Below are positions 1-6,986 of a DNA stretch of 64,000 bases, in pieces; the first letter of the stretch is position 1; every line of letters starts with the position of its first letter. This DNA comes from Corynebacterium pygosceleis (GTDB taxonomy: Bacteria > Actinomycetota > Actinomycetes > Mycobacteriales > Mycobacteriaceae). The stretch is taken from the NCBI RefSeq assembly GCF_016595275.2, contig NZ_JAENIQ020000001.1, positions 1-64,000 on the forward strand, read 5' to 3'. Made by a program: the position numbers and the translations under genes. The notes beneath the pieces are model-generated. The model had not been told where the DNA came from and made no database searches. It worked only from the letters and a program-made list of their open reading frames with translations.

Positions 1-83
1 AGGCATTTGTAGCGAATTGTCCCGACATGACGGACACACACCCACGGCCCTCGACGACACAGACGGAGAGCCGAGGCCCGGGG

Positions 84-131
84 AAAAAAGGGCCGTCACC
101 GCCGGATGACGCATCCGACGGTGACGGCCCT
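84..131 (-). terminator. Rho-independent terminator of nrdF
   Basis: Two 13-nt arms (89-101 and 119-131) form a near-perfect GC-rich hairpin. In the minus direction it is followed by a run of six T (84-89). It lies about 30 nt after the nrdF stop, so the nrdI-nrdF transcript ends here and does not continue into a downstream nrdE. Confidence 0.9.
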
Positions 132-161
132 TGTCCCCCGTGAACGTCCGGTTAACCGACG

Positions 162-1160
162 TCAGAAATCCCAGTCGGACTCCTCCGTCGATTCGGCGCG
201 GCCGATGACGTACGAGGATCCGGAACCGGAGAAGAAGTCGTGCGTCTCACTCGATTCCGGAGCCAGTGCCGCGAGGACGTCAGGTTCGACATTCTCCGAC
301 TCCTTCTCGAACCGGGCCGGGTAGCCGAGGTTCATCAGAGCCTTGTCGGCGTTGTAGTGGACGAAGGCCATCACACCTTCGATGATGTCGAACCCGGCGT
401 AGAGGTCCGAGGAGTAGTCCAGTTCCATGCGGAGCAGTTCGTCGACGAAGTTCCCCGTGAACTCCTCCATCTCGTTGCGCCGTTCAGGGTGGGCGTCCAG
501 ACCCCGCTGGTACTTGTATCCGGAGTAGTAGCCGTGGACCGCCTTGTCCCTGAGGATCAGCCGGATCATGTCCGCGGTGTTCATCATCTGGCCCCGCGCG
601 GAGAACCGCAGCGGCAGATAGAAGCCCGCGTAGAGGAGCAGTGAACTCAACAACGTCGCCGCGACCTTGCGTTTCAGGGGATCATCACCGTAGTAGTACT
701 CCATGACGGCGGTGGCCCGCCGCTGGAGGAGCGGGTTGTCCGTGGCCCACCCGTAGGCGGTGTCGATCTCGGTGGTGGAGCACAGGGTACTGAACACCGA
801 TGAGTAGGAGCGGGCGTGGACCGCCTGCATGAAGGCGATGTTCGCGTAGACGGCCTGTTCGTGTTCGGTCCGCGCATCGGGGATCTGGGAGATCTCCCCG
901 ACGGTGGCCTGCACGGTGTCGAGGAGGGTCAGCCCGGTGAACACCTTCACCGTGAGCTGGCGTGTGTCCTCGTCCATGTTGCGCCACTGCCCGAGATCGT
1001 TCGAGAGCGGCACCTTCTCCGGGAGCCAGAAGTTGGCGGTCAGACGCTGCCAGATCTCCAGATCCTTCTCGTCGTCGAGACGGTTCCAGTTCACGGGGCG
1101 GAGGGGCCGACTCTCCCCCGGGCGCCACTGGGGAGGAGTGAGTGATTCAGTGATTGCCAT
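162..1160 (-). CDS. nrdF: Class Ib-like ribonucleotide reductase small subunit, QSK (metal-free, class Ie) variant
   Basis: This is the radical-carrying beta subunit of a NrdEF-type ribonucleotide reductase (332 aa), colinear with E. coli NrdF at a constant offset of 14 over the metal site and ending in the usual DFFSGSGSSY tail. Asp81, His115 and His209 are kept. The three metal-binding glutamates Glu98, Glu158 and Glu192 of E. coli are Gln112 (codon 825-827), Ser172 (645-647) and Lys206 (543-545). Q/S/K at these places is one of the two known signatures of class Ie NrdF, which carries a DOPA radical and no metal. The modified tyrosine would be Tyr119 (HARSYSS). The ATG at 1160 follows a GAGAGAAA ribosome site; the longer reading frame upstream runs over nrdI. 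nrdI lies 20 bp upstream; no nrdE or nrdH is in the window. Confidence 0.96.
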   Translation of the reverse strand: MAITESLTPPQWRPGESRPLRPVNWNRLDDEKDLEIWQRLTANFWLPEKVPLSNDLGQWRNMDEDTRQLTVKVFTGLTLLDTVQATVGEISQIPDARTEHEQAVYANIAFMQAVHARSYSSVFSTLCSTTEIDTAYGWATDNPLLQRRATAVMEYYYGDDPLKRKVAATLLSSLLLYAGFYLPLRFSARGQMMNTADMIRLILRDKAVHGYYSGYKYQRGLDAHPERRNEMEEFTGNFVDELLRMELDYSSDLYAGFDIIEGVMAFVHYNADKALMNLGYPARFEKESENVEPDVLAALAPESSETHDFFSGSGSSYVIGRAESTEESDWDF

Positions 1161-1180
1161 GTGTTTCTCTCTTTCAGGGG

Positions 1181-1615
1181 TCAACCGTCGACACTCACCC
1201 GATCTGCGGGGAGGTCGTTGAAGAAATCGATGAGCCCGGAGCGGACACGTTCGACATCCCTCGTGGTTCCGAGGAGCTCGAAGCGGTAGAGCTCGGGCAC
1301 GCCGCATTTGGCGGCGATGATGGGGCCGGCGCAGCAGAAGGCTTCGCCGAAGTTCGTGTTTCCACTGGTGATCACGCCGCGGAGCAGTGCGCGGTTGTCC
1401 GGGTTGTTGAGGAACCGGATGACCTGTCTGGGAACGGCCTTCGCCCTGGATCCCCCACCGTAGGTCGGGACGATCAGCACGAAGGGCTCGGTGACCTCCA
1501 GCGGGGACTCCTTCGGCCGTAGTGGTATCCGTTCGGCGGAAATGCCCAGCTTGTCGACGAATCGGGCGGTGTTCCCGGAGACGGATGAGAAGTAGACGAT
1601 ATGAGGTTCCGACAT
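1181..1615 (-). CDS. nrdI: NrdI flavodoxin-like protein
   Basis: NrdI is a small FMN flavoprotein that feeds an oxidant (superoxide) to NrdF during cofactor assembly. The 144-aa product has the family stretches [14 protein letters not shown] (phosphate loop), PTYGGG and [14 protein letters not shown]. For class Ie NrdF, NrdI is known to be needed to make the DOPA radical, so its place 20 bp upstream of the QSK nrdF fits. The ATG at 1615 follows GAAGGTG with good spacing; an upstream start at 1639 would place that site inside the gene. The two genes form a short operon bounded by the 84-131 terminator. Confidence 0.95.
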   Translation of the reverse strand: MSEPHIVYFSSVSGNTARFVDKLGISAERIPLRPKESPLEVTEPFVLIVPTYGGGSRAKAVPRQVIRFLNNPDNRALLRGVITSGNTNFGEAFCCAGPIIAAKCGVPELYRFELLGTTRDVERVRSGLIDFFNDLPADRVSVDG

Positions 1616-1653
1616 GGCGACACCTTCACGAACTTTCATTTACGGCCCAACGA

Positions 1654-1661
1654 ACTATACT
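1654..1661. promoter_or_regulatory. Overlapping divergent -10 boxes for nrdI and the FMN-binding gene
   Basis: The only clear -10 motifs in the 87-bp divergent gap overlap: TATACT (1656-1661) reading right and TATAGT (1654-1659) reading left. RNA polymerase could then serve only one direction at a time, tying nrdIF and the flavin-protein pair together. No convincing -35 boxes are seen. Start sites would lie about 7 nt beyond each box. Confidence 0.5.
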
Positions 1662-1702
1662 GACGCCGGTAACCGTACCCGACGCTCCAAGGAGAACCAA
1701 CA

Positions 1703-2107
1703 ATGCCGGTCATCACCACCGAAATGCGCGAGATGCTGGGCACACAGCTGCCGATTCTCGCGACGGTCACCGACCCGACCACCCCGAACATCGGCCCCAA
1801 GCGTTCACTGAGGGTCCTCGATGACACGCACCTGATCTTCAACGAGAACACCGGCGGCCAGCACCTCGCGAACATCGAGGCCGGCTCCCGCCTCGCCGTC
1901 GCCGTCATCGACCGTGAGGCACTCGACGGATACCGGTTCATCGGCACCGCCGAGCTGTTCAACGAGGGCCCGGCCTGGGACAACGCCGTCGCCTTCGCGA
2001 AGGAGAACGGGATGGGCACCCCGAAGCACGCCGTGGTCATCTCCGTCGAGGAGATCTACTCCCTGAGGTCCGGAGCCAAGGCGGGAACCCGGATCGACGA
2101 GAAATGA
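1703..2107 (+). CDS. FMN-binding split-barrel (pyridoxamine phosphate oxidase-like) protein
   Basis: The 134-aa protein resembles small FMN-binding split-barrel proteins: an N-terminal TQLPILATVTD strand, a central IEAGSRLAVAVIDREALDGYRFIGTAEL core and a C-terminal HAVVISVEEIYSL strand. Such proteins bind FMN as dimers; the substrate here is unknown. An AAGGAG ribosome site lies just before the ATG. The gene overlaps the next one by 4 bp (ATGA), so both are cotranslated, and it is divergent from nrdI. The flavin link to NrdI is suggestive but inferred. Confidence 0.75.
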   Translation: MPVITTEMREMLGTQLPILATVTDPTTPNIGPKRSLRVLDDTHLIFNENTGGQHLANIEAGSRLAVAVIDREALDGYRFIGTAELFNEGPAWDNAVAFAKENGMGTPKHAVVISVEEIYSLRSGAKAGTRIDEK

Positions 2108-2616
2108 GTTCAGACGCACTGCCCACAGGCGAAGGTCTGAGAACGTTCTTCCGCGGCTGCGCGTCCGGGGTGTGGATCATCACCACCACCGACGGGGACG
2201 GTGGGCCGGTGGGTTTCACCGCATCGTCGGTGGCGTCGGTCGCGCTCGATCCGCCCACCCTGCTCTTCTCCCTCCAGGCCGGATCTTCCTCCTGGCCCGC
2301 GGTCGAGGCCGCGGAGGAGGTGATGGTCCATGCCCTCGGCGTCGATGACGCCCACCTGGCACGACGCTTCTCGACGTCCGGGATCGACAGGTTCGAGGGT
2401 GTCCATCACCTGCCGGGCCCGACAGGGCTTCCGGTGATCCGGGGTCTCGGCGCCACGCTGCGCGCGAGGATCCTCACCACCATCCCGGTCGGCGGGTCCC
2501 GGATCGTGCTGGCCCAGTGCGTGGAGACGTACATCGCGGGCGACCGCCCCGATCCCCTCGTCCACTCCGCGCGGAGCTACTGGAGACCGGTTCCGCTGAA
2601 CGCCGACGGGGACTGA
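2104..2616 (+). CDS. Flavin reductase-like domain protein (NAD(P)H:FMN reductase family)
   Basis: The 170-aa product fits the flavin-reductase-like domain family (HpaC/RutF type): FFRGCASGVWIITT at the N terminus, then GFTASSVASVALDPPTLLFSL, the usual flavin-binding stretch, and HSARSYWR at the C terminus. These enzymes reduce free FMN or FAD with NAD(P)H, often for a partner oxygenase. No oxygenase is nearby; the nearest users of reduced flavin are its split-barrel neighbour and NrdI. It starts inside the stop codon of the preceding gene and is convergent with the DtxR-family gene. Confidence 0.85.
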   Translation: MSSDALPTGEGLRTFFRGCASGVWIITTTDGDGGPVGFTASSVASVALDPPTLLFSLQAGSSSWPAVEAAEEVMVHALGVDDAHLARRFSTSGIDRFEGVHHLPGPTGLPVIRGLGATLRARILTTIPVGGSRIVLAQCVETYIAGDRPDPLVHSARSYWRPVPLNADGD

Positions 2617-2626
2617 CCGACGGGTT

Positions 2627-3325
2627 TCACACCCCGTCGGCCGGCCGGCCGGACACGGGCAGCACCCGGATACTCGCCGCGATGTCCCGGGCGAGCGGAA
2701 TGTCACGCCCCGGATCCCCCGACCTCAGGAGCATGACGCCGGACGTCGCACCGGTGTCGGTCACCGCGAACTCCGCACCGGGGACGATCCCCAGACTCCC
2801 GAGGTGCCGGAGCACCGCCGGGTCCGCATCGCGGATCCGGCTCATCTGTATGTGGTCCCCCACCGAACAGTCCACCAGGGGCCGCAGAATGCGGTCCGGT
2901 AGCCCACCGTCGGAGGACGGGATCGGGTCACCGTGCGGATCCAGCTCCGGGTGCCCCAACGCGGCGTCGATACGCTCGAGCATCTTCTCCGAGATCGCGT
3001 GCTCGAGCCGGTCGGCGTCCTCGTGCACCTCATCCCACTCGTAGCCCAGCATCTCCGCGAGAAAAGTCTCGGCGAGCCGGTGGCGCCGCACCATCTGCAA
3101 CGCCAGCGCGCGGCCCTCCTCGGTGAGGGTCACGGAACCGTACGGTGCGTGATCGACGAGGCCCGCGAGCGTCAGACGACGGATCTGGTCCGACACCGAC
3201 GACGGCCGCAGATCCAGGTGCCGCGCAACCTCCGAGGGGGTCACCGCGCCACCGGTCCACTCGGACAGCGTCCACAGGCTCTTCAGATAGTTCTGTGCGC
3301 TATCCGTCAGATCCTCGAGATTCAT
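2627..3325 (-). CDS. mntR: DtxR-family metal-dependent repressor, manganese (MntR) type
   Basis: The 232-aa protein has the DtxR/MntR plan: winged helix (TPSEVARHLDLRPSSVSDQIRR, about residues 29-50), a dimerisation and metal domain, and a C-terminal SH3/FeoA-like domain (about 155-225). Aligned by eye to DtxR, His82, Glu86, His101, Glu108 and His109 are kept. The DtxR ligands Met10 and Cys102 are Asn12 and Asp105, which favours a manganese-type regulator over the iron-type DtxR. The ATG at 3325 was chosen because the upstream extension (MVPGVPHG...) does not look like the family. Targets are not visible here. The symbol is by family resemblance only. Confidence 0.8.
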   Translation of the reverse strand: MNLEDLTDSAQNYLKSLWTLSEWTGGAVTPSEVARHLDLRPSSVSDQIRRLTLAGLVDHAPYGSVTLTEEGRALALQMVRRHRLAETFLAEMLGYEWDEVHEDADRLEHAISEKMLERIDAALGHPELDPHGDPIPSSDGGLPDRILRPLVDCSVGDHIQMSRIRDADPAVLRHLGSLGIVPGAEFAVTDTGATSGVMLLRSGDPGRDIPLARDIAASIRVLPVSGRPADGV

Positions 3326-3500
3326 GACCACACCCCACCACATTCCGTGAGGAACACCCGGGACCACCGGACCCGCGACATCCCTCGCTCAGGTTTCATA
3401 CCCCAGACCTTATCGTGTACCGGCCGCATCCGCCGAGCAGCTACCACGACACAACGGGCTTCCGATGTTCCCCGGGGGTGCGGGTTCCGGAACACGCACG

Positions 3501-3506
3501 TACACT
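3501..3506 (+). promoter_or_regulatory. -10 box TACACT, leaderless start
   Basis: TACACT ends 8 nt before the ATG at 3515 and there is no Shine-Dalgarno sequence, so the transcript should begin at or next to the start codon. Confidence 0.6.
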
Positions 3507-3514
3507 CGTCGACC

Positions 3515-4030
3515 ATGAGCAACGAAGAATACAACCTGGACCGTGAAACCATCGTCGACAACCTGACCGTCTTCGCGGACGCCCGCGCCGACCGCGCGAA
3601 GAGCTTCGCCGGCGGCGACGCCAAGATCGATGACACCGACGTCCGCCAGTTCTTCACCGGCCTGTTCCAGGCCTTCGGGACCGATCCGGACCGCGTCGCC
3701 ACCAGCTTCGACGAGGCCGAGCGCCTGTCCGAGGGCTCCGACAATCCCCTGTCCGTCTACTGGCCCGGCGTCATCGCGGGCGTCATGAAGAAGCCCGGCT
3801 CCAACCTGGAGGACGCCATCCAGGGAGCACTGCAGACCCTGGCCGCACAGACCGAGATGCCCGAGTACCTGCTCGTCACCGACTACGCCAACGTCGCACT
3901 GATGAACCTCGCCGACGACTCCGACACCACCAAGTTCCACGTCGGTGAATTCCCCAAGCACGTCGACGCGCTGATGAGCCTGTCCAAGAAGGAGATCGAC
4001 CCCGACGAAGACGAGGACGCCTCCAGCTAG
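3515..4030 (+). CDS. Conserved-looking soluble protein of unknown function
   Basis: I do not recognise this 171-aa protein. It is soluble, has no signal peptide or membrane segment, and appears mostly helical, with an acidic C-terminal tail (DPDEDEDASS). Its codon use and GC-rich third positions match the neighbouring core genes, so it is very likely real. It has its own leaderless promoter and its own terminator (4051-4088), so it is monocistronic. The longer reading frame that starts at 2933 runs over the regulator gene and is not credible upstream of 3515. Confidence 0.8.
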   Translation: MSNEEYNLDRETIVDNLTVFADARADRAKSFAGGDAKIDDTDVRQFFTGLFQAFGTDPDRVATSFDEAERLSEGSDNPLSVYWPGVIAGVMKKPGSNLEDAIQGALQTLAAQTEMPEYLLVTDYANVALMNLADDSDTTKFHVGEFPKHVDALMSLSKKEIDPDEDEDASS

Positions 4031-4050
4031 ACCGAAGCCACCCAGAGTCG

Positions 4051-4088
4051 AGGCCCCGCCGGATGCACCGTCCCGGCGGGGCCTTCCC
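4051..4088 (+). terminator. Terminator after the unknown 171-aa gene
   Basis: A 12-nt perfect hairpin (AGGCCCCGCCGG and its complement) around a short loop lies 20 nt past the stop codon and is followed by TTCCCC rather than a pure T run. Confidence 0.7.
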
Positions 4089-4130
4089 CATCCCGGGGCA
4101 CGGGACGACAGGGTGTTCTCACGGTAATTA

Positions 4131-4158
4131 TTGAGTCCTGTCAGACAACTCGTACTAA
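4131..4158 (+). promoter_or_regulatory. Promoter of the purine permease gene
   Basis: TTGAGT (4131-4136), a 16-nt spacer and TACTAA (4153-4158) make a good housekeeping-type promoter. The start site would be near 4165, giving a leader of about 137 nt. The leader holds a perfect 8-bp hairpin (arms GACCACCG and CGGTGGTC, about 4225-4256) and a second GC-rich inverted repeat just before it. Confidence 0.6.
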
Positions 4159-4301
4159 AGTCTCAACCAGTGTCTCCAGCAGGCACCGGCCCGGGGAAGA
4201 ACGACACCCGGCCCCGGGTCGACGTGACCACCGCCGGTGAAAGATCCGACGGTGGTCCCACCGTATCCCCCGACCACTTTTGATCAGATGGGTCCGCCAC
4301 G

Positions 4302-5726
4302 TTGAGCTCCCCGAAGAACGAGTCCACAGCACTCGACACCCCCGACAACTCCGTCCATCCCGTCGACCAGATCCCGCCGGCCGCACAATTGTGGCCACTG
4401 TCCTTCCAGCACGTTCTGGCGATGTACGCCGGGGCCGTCGCGGTTCCACTCGTCCTGGGCGGCGCGATGATCGAGGCCGGCCGCATGCAACCGTCCGACC
4501 TCCCCTACCTGATCACCGCCGACCTCCTCGTCGCCGGTATCGCCACGGTCCTCCAGTGCGTCGGCTTCCTGCGCCTCGGTGCACGCCTGCCCATCGTCCA
4601 GGGCTGCACCTTCACCGCCGTTCCCCCGATGATCGTCATCGGAGTCAATTACGGCCCCGCCGCCATCTACGGATCCGTCCTGGCCTGCGGCCTGTTCATG
4701 TTCCTCATGGCCCCGGTGTTCGCCCGGATACTCTGGATGTTCCCGCCACTGGTCACCGGCAGCGTCATCACCTGTGTCGGTCTCTCCCTGATCCCCGTCG
4801 CCGCGAACAACATCGCCGGAGGATACGGCGATGACGCGGGCAGCGTCGCCAACATCAGCCTCGGACTGTTCACTCTCCTCGTCGTCCTCATCATCGAGCG
4901 CTTCGCGCCCGTCGCCATCGCCCGGACCTCCGTCCTCATCGGACTCGCCGTCGGCACCGTCGTCGCCGCATTCATGGGCAAGGTCGATCTCTCCGGTGTC
5001 GGTGAGGAGCGCTGGGTCGGCGTCGCCACGCCGTTCCACTTCGGATTCCCCGAATTCCCGGTGTCCGCCGTGATCGCCCTCGTCCTCGTCGGACTGGTCA
5101 CCCTCGTCGAGGCCACCGGCGACTTCCTCGCCGCCGGCGAGATCGTCGGGAAGAAGGCCACTCCCCGCCAGATCGCCGACGGCCTCCGCGCCGACGGCTT
5201 CTCCACCATGCTCGGCGGCGTGTTCAACACCTTCCCTTACACCGCCTTCGCCCAGAACATCGGTCTGCTCGCCATGAGCCGGGTGCGGTCCCGCTACGTC
5301 GTCGCCGGCGCGGGCGCCATCCTGGTGGTGCTCGGCCTGCTGCCCAAGCTCGGCGCGGTGATCGCCGCCGTCCCGACCCCGGTTCTGGGTGGGGCCACCG
5401 CCGCACTGTTCGGCATGATCGCGGCCTCCGGTATCAAGACCCTGACCAAGCTCAAGATGAACCAGAACTCCGTCCTCGTCATCGCGGTCTCCCTGACGAT
5501 GGGCCTGCTTCCGGTCATGCACCCGTCCCTGTTCGAACAGTTCCCCAACTGGTTCGGCACCGTGTTCAACTCCGGCATCACCACCGGCGCCTTCACCGCG
5601 ATCCTGCTCAACCTCCTCTTCTTCGGGGCCAAGCGAACCCCCGCCAACGCGGGCGTCGACCTCGACGACGCAGAGTTCGCGGGAGTCGACGTCAACGTCT
5701 ACAAGACCGGCACCGAACGCAGCTAA
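4302..5726 (+). CDS. NCS2 family purine (xanthine/uric acid) permease
   Basis: This 474-aa membrane protein belongs to the nucleobase:cation symporter-2 family (XanQ/UacT/PbuX type), which imports xanthine, urate or related bases with protons. Evidence: PLSFQHVLAMYAGAVAVPL at the start of the membrane core, the VEATGDFLAAGE segment of TM8 with its conserved Glu, and the NCS2 signature QNIGLLAMSR. About 12-14 membrane segments are visible. An in-frame stop at 4281 leaves TTG at 4302 as the only start that keeps the N terminus, and it has no clear Shine-Dalgarno sequence. Substrate within the purines cannot be fixed by eye. Confidence 0.92.
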   Translation: MSSPKNESTALDTPDNSVHPVDQIPPAAQLWPLSFQHVLAMYAGAVAVPLVLGGAMIEAGRMQPSDLPYLITADLLVAGIATVLQCVGFLRLGARLPIVQGCTFTAVPPMIVIGVNYGPAAIYGSVLACGLFMFLMAPVFARILWMFPPLVTGSVITCVGLSLIPVAANNIAGGYGDDAGSVANISLGLFTLLVVLIIERFAPVAIARTSVLIGLAVGTVVAAFMGKVDLSGVGEERWVGVATPFHFGFPEFPVSAVIALVLVGLVTLVEATGDFLAAGEIVGKKATPRQIADGLRADGFSTMLGGVFNTFPYTAFAQNIGLLAMSRVRSRYVVAGAGAILVVLGLLPKLGAVIAAVPTPVLGGATAALFGMIAASGIKTLTKLKMNQNSVLVIAVSLTMGLLPVMHPSLFEQFPNWFGTVFNSGITTGAFTAILLNLLFFGAKRTPANAGVDLDDAEFAGVDVNVYKTGTERS

Positions 5727-5746
5727 ATCATCACCGTGCAACGGGC

Positions 5747-5797
5747 AAGACCCCGCTCCCCGACAGTCAGCGTCGCCGGAGAGCGGGGTCTTTTTTT
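5747..5797 (+). terminator. Strong terminator after the purine permease
   Basis: The arms AAGACCCCGCTC (5747-5758) and GAGCGGGGTCTT (5781-5792) are followed by a T run ending at about 5797. Confidence 0.95.
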
Positions 5798-6095
5798 GGC
5801 TTCGTGACTGAGCCGGGGAGTCAGGCTACGATCTCCACAGGTCTCCGACCGGGAAACAAGCCCCCGTCACCAACGGAAAGGACATCCGAGCGATCAGGGC
5901 GCACCGTATCCGAACCCGGCCCGCCCCACGCCGCCGGGCACGACCGACTCACCCAACCCGCCGGCCATACCTGCCCCCGCCTGTTGATGGAGAGCACAAA
6001 CCTCCGAAGAGTTCAGAACCGGCCCGGCCGCAGAAACACCTCAATGAGGTCAAAATAGTGCGCAGAAACATCCACCACCTGAAAGAAGAAACCCC

Positions 6096-6143
6096 CTAGC
6101 TGCGATGAGAGCTAAGCGGTTTTGTGGACTTCAGGGGGCACAT
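6096..6143 (-). CDS. Possible 15-residue peptide (leader peptide or mini-gene)
   Basis: An ATG at 6143 preceded by AAGGAG at ideal spacing opens the frame MCPLKSTKPLSSHRS. The stop codon lies in the right arm of a hairpin (TTAGCT/AGCTAG core) followed by TTTCTTCTTTC, which looks like a terminator. An upstream TTGACA (within 6194-6205) could be a -35 box. The unit thus has promoter, ribosome site, frame and terminator within about 120 bp. The peptide is not hydrophobic and I do not recognise it; it may equally be the end of a lost mobile element. Confidence 0.3.
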   Translation of the reverse strand: MCPLKSTKPLSSHRS

Positions 6144-6193
6144 GTCGATCTCCTTGTTTACAGCGACTATTTATTTGTTAAGCACAGATTATT

Positions 6194-6205
6194 TGTCAAT
6201 TGACA
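6194..6205. promoter_or_regulatory. Perfect palindrome TGTCAATTGACA
   Basis: A perfect 12-bp palindrome lies about 50 nt upstream of the mini-gene start. Its left-reading half gives TTGACA, a consensus -35 box, and related repeats (TTGACAAATAAT, TTAACAAATAAAT) follow. It could be an operator overlapping a promoter. Confidence 0.35.
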
Positions 6206-6986
6206 TCCCCGCCACGAAACTCTACCCGCAACACGATTAAAATAGAAATGTAACAACGCGGTTCATATATTCGTTAATGCTCTCTAGGGAAACAAGTTCC
6301 GTAACATTGCGCAAACTTCTCCCCCTGTCTTTTGCACGCCGTTATTGTTGCGTTTCACAATCAATTTTTCACCCTTTTACTTGCCATCTTCGATGAGGAT
6401 GTTCCCGCGAGTTCATTTAGCCCTAAAAAAGTACGTAGTATCGTTGGTCATCCTTTGAGCTCAATGACCGGCAGTGCCGTGATTAAAGTCTACATAGCCA
6501 GACAAATAATCCGTGATTAGGATGACGTTATTGCCAAACTGAGAGTCGGCGAGCGCACCTTGAATGTACGTGTGAGGGTCCAGGAATAGGCGGTGAACGT
6601 GAAACCGATGTTCATCGCAGATACGACATTCTTGCCAGTTTTCACCGCTTAAACTGCTTTCGCAGGATGCCCGCGTATCAGAGCGAGGAAAAAGCAACTC
6701 ACCGCCAACGACGGCACCCTGCACTACACGAGCCCCATCACCATTACCACAGCCCTATTATTCCGTCAGAGGTCTGATATATCGGATTGAATCAAGGCCG
6801 AATGTTGTCGGCTGGCTGATGCAAATGGCCAAGTTTCTATTTCGTGCATCGTTCCTTCAGGGAAAAGCACTATTTTTTGGTATCTGTTTCTATGAGTTCT
6901 GCGGTAATGATTGGGAGCATGGATTACTATATCTGCACCGTTTCTAATTATCCTCACTCCTACCCAACGCGGCTCATAAATACGCG

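Larger units (their letters stand above)
5798..6986. other. Gene-poor junction into an AT-rich island
   Basis: From 5798 to about 6060 the DNA is GC-rich with no gene I can support. From about 6060 the base composition drops sharply and stays low to about 11180. Short frames at 6332-6520 (+), 6461-6724 (-) and 6766-6957 (-) show no recognisable family, and I treat them as chance or decayed frames. The only gene-like unit is the tiny minus-strand cassette at 6096-6205. No integrase, transposase or tRNA was found. Confidence 0.6.

Noticed and set aside
4159-4301. Known purine riboswitch in the permease leader
   Set aside because: Hairpins are present but the conserved junction core and kissing loops were not found.
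4284-5741. A 485-residue frame on the minus strand opposite the purine permease
   Set aside because: It mirrors the codon bias of the NCS2 gene and has a Gly/Asp/Glu-only composition with no family resemblance.
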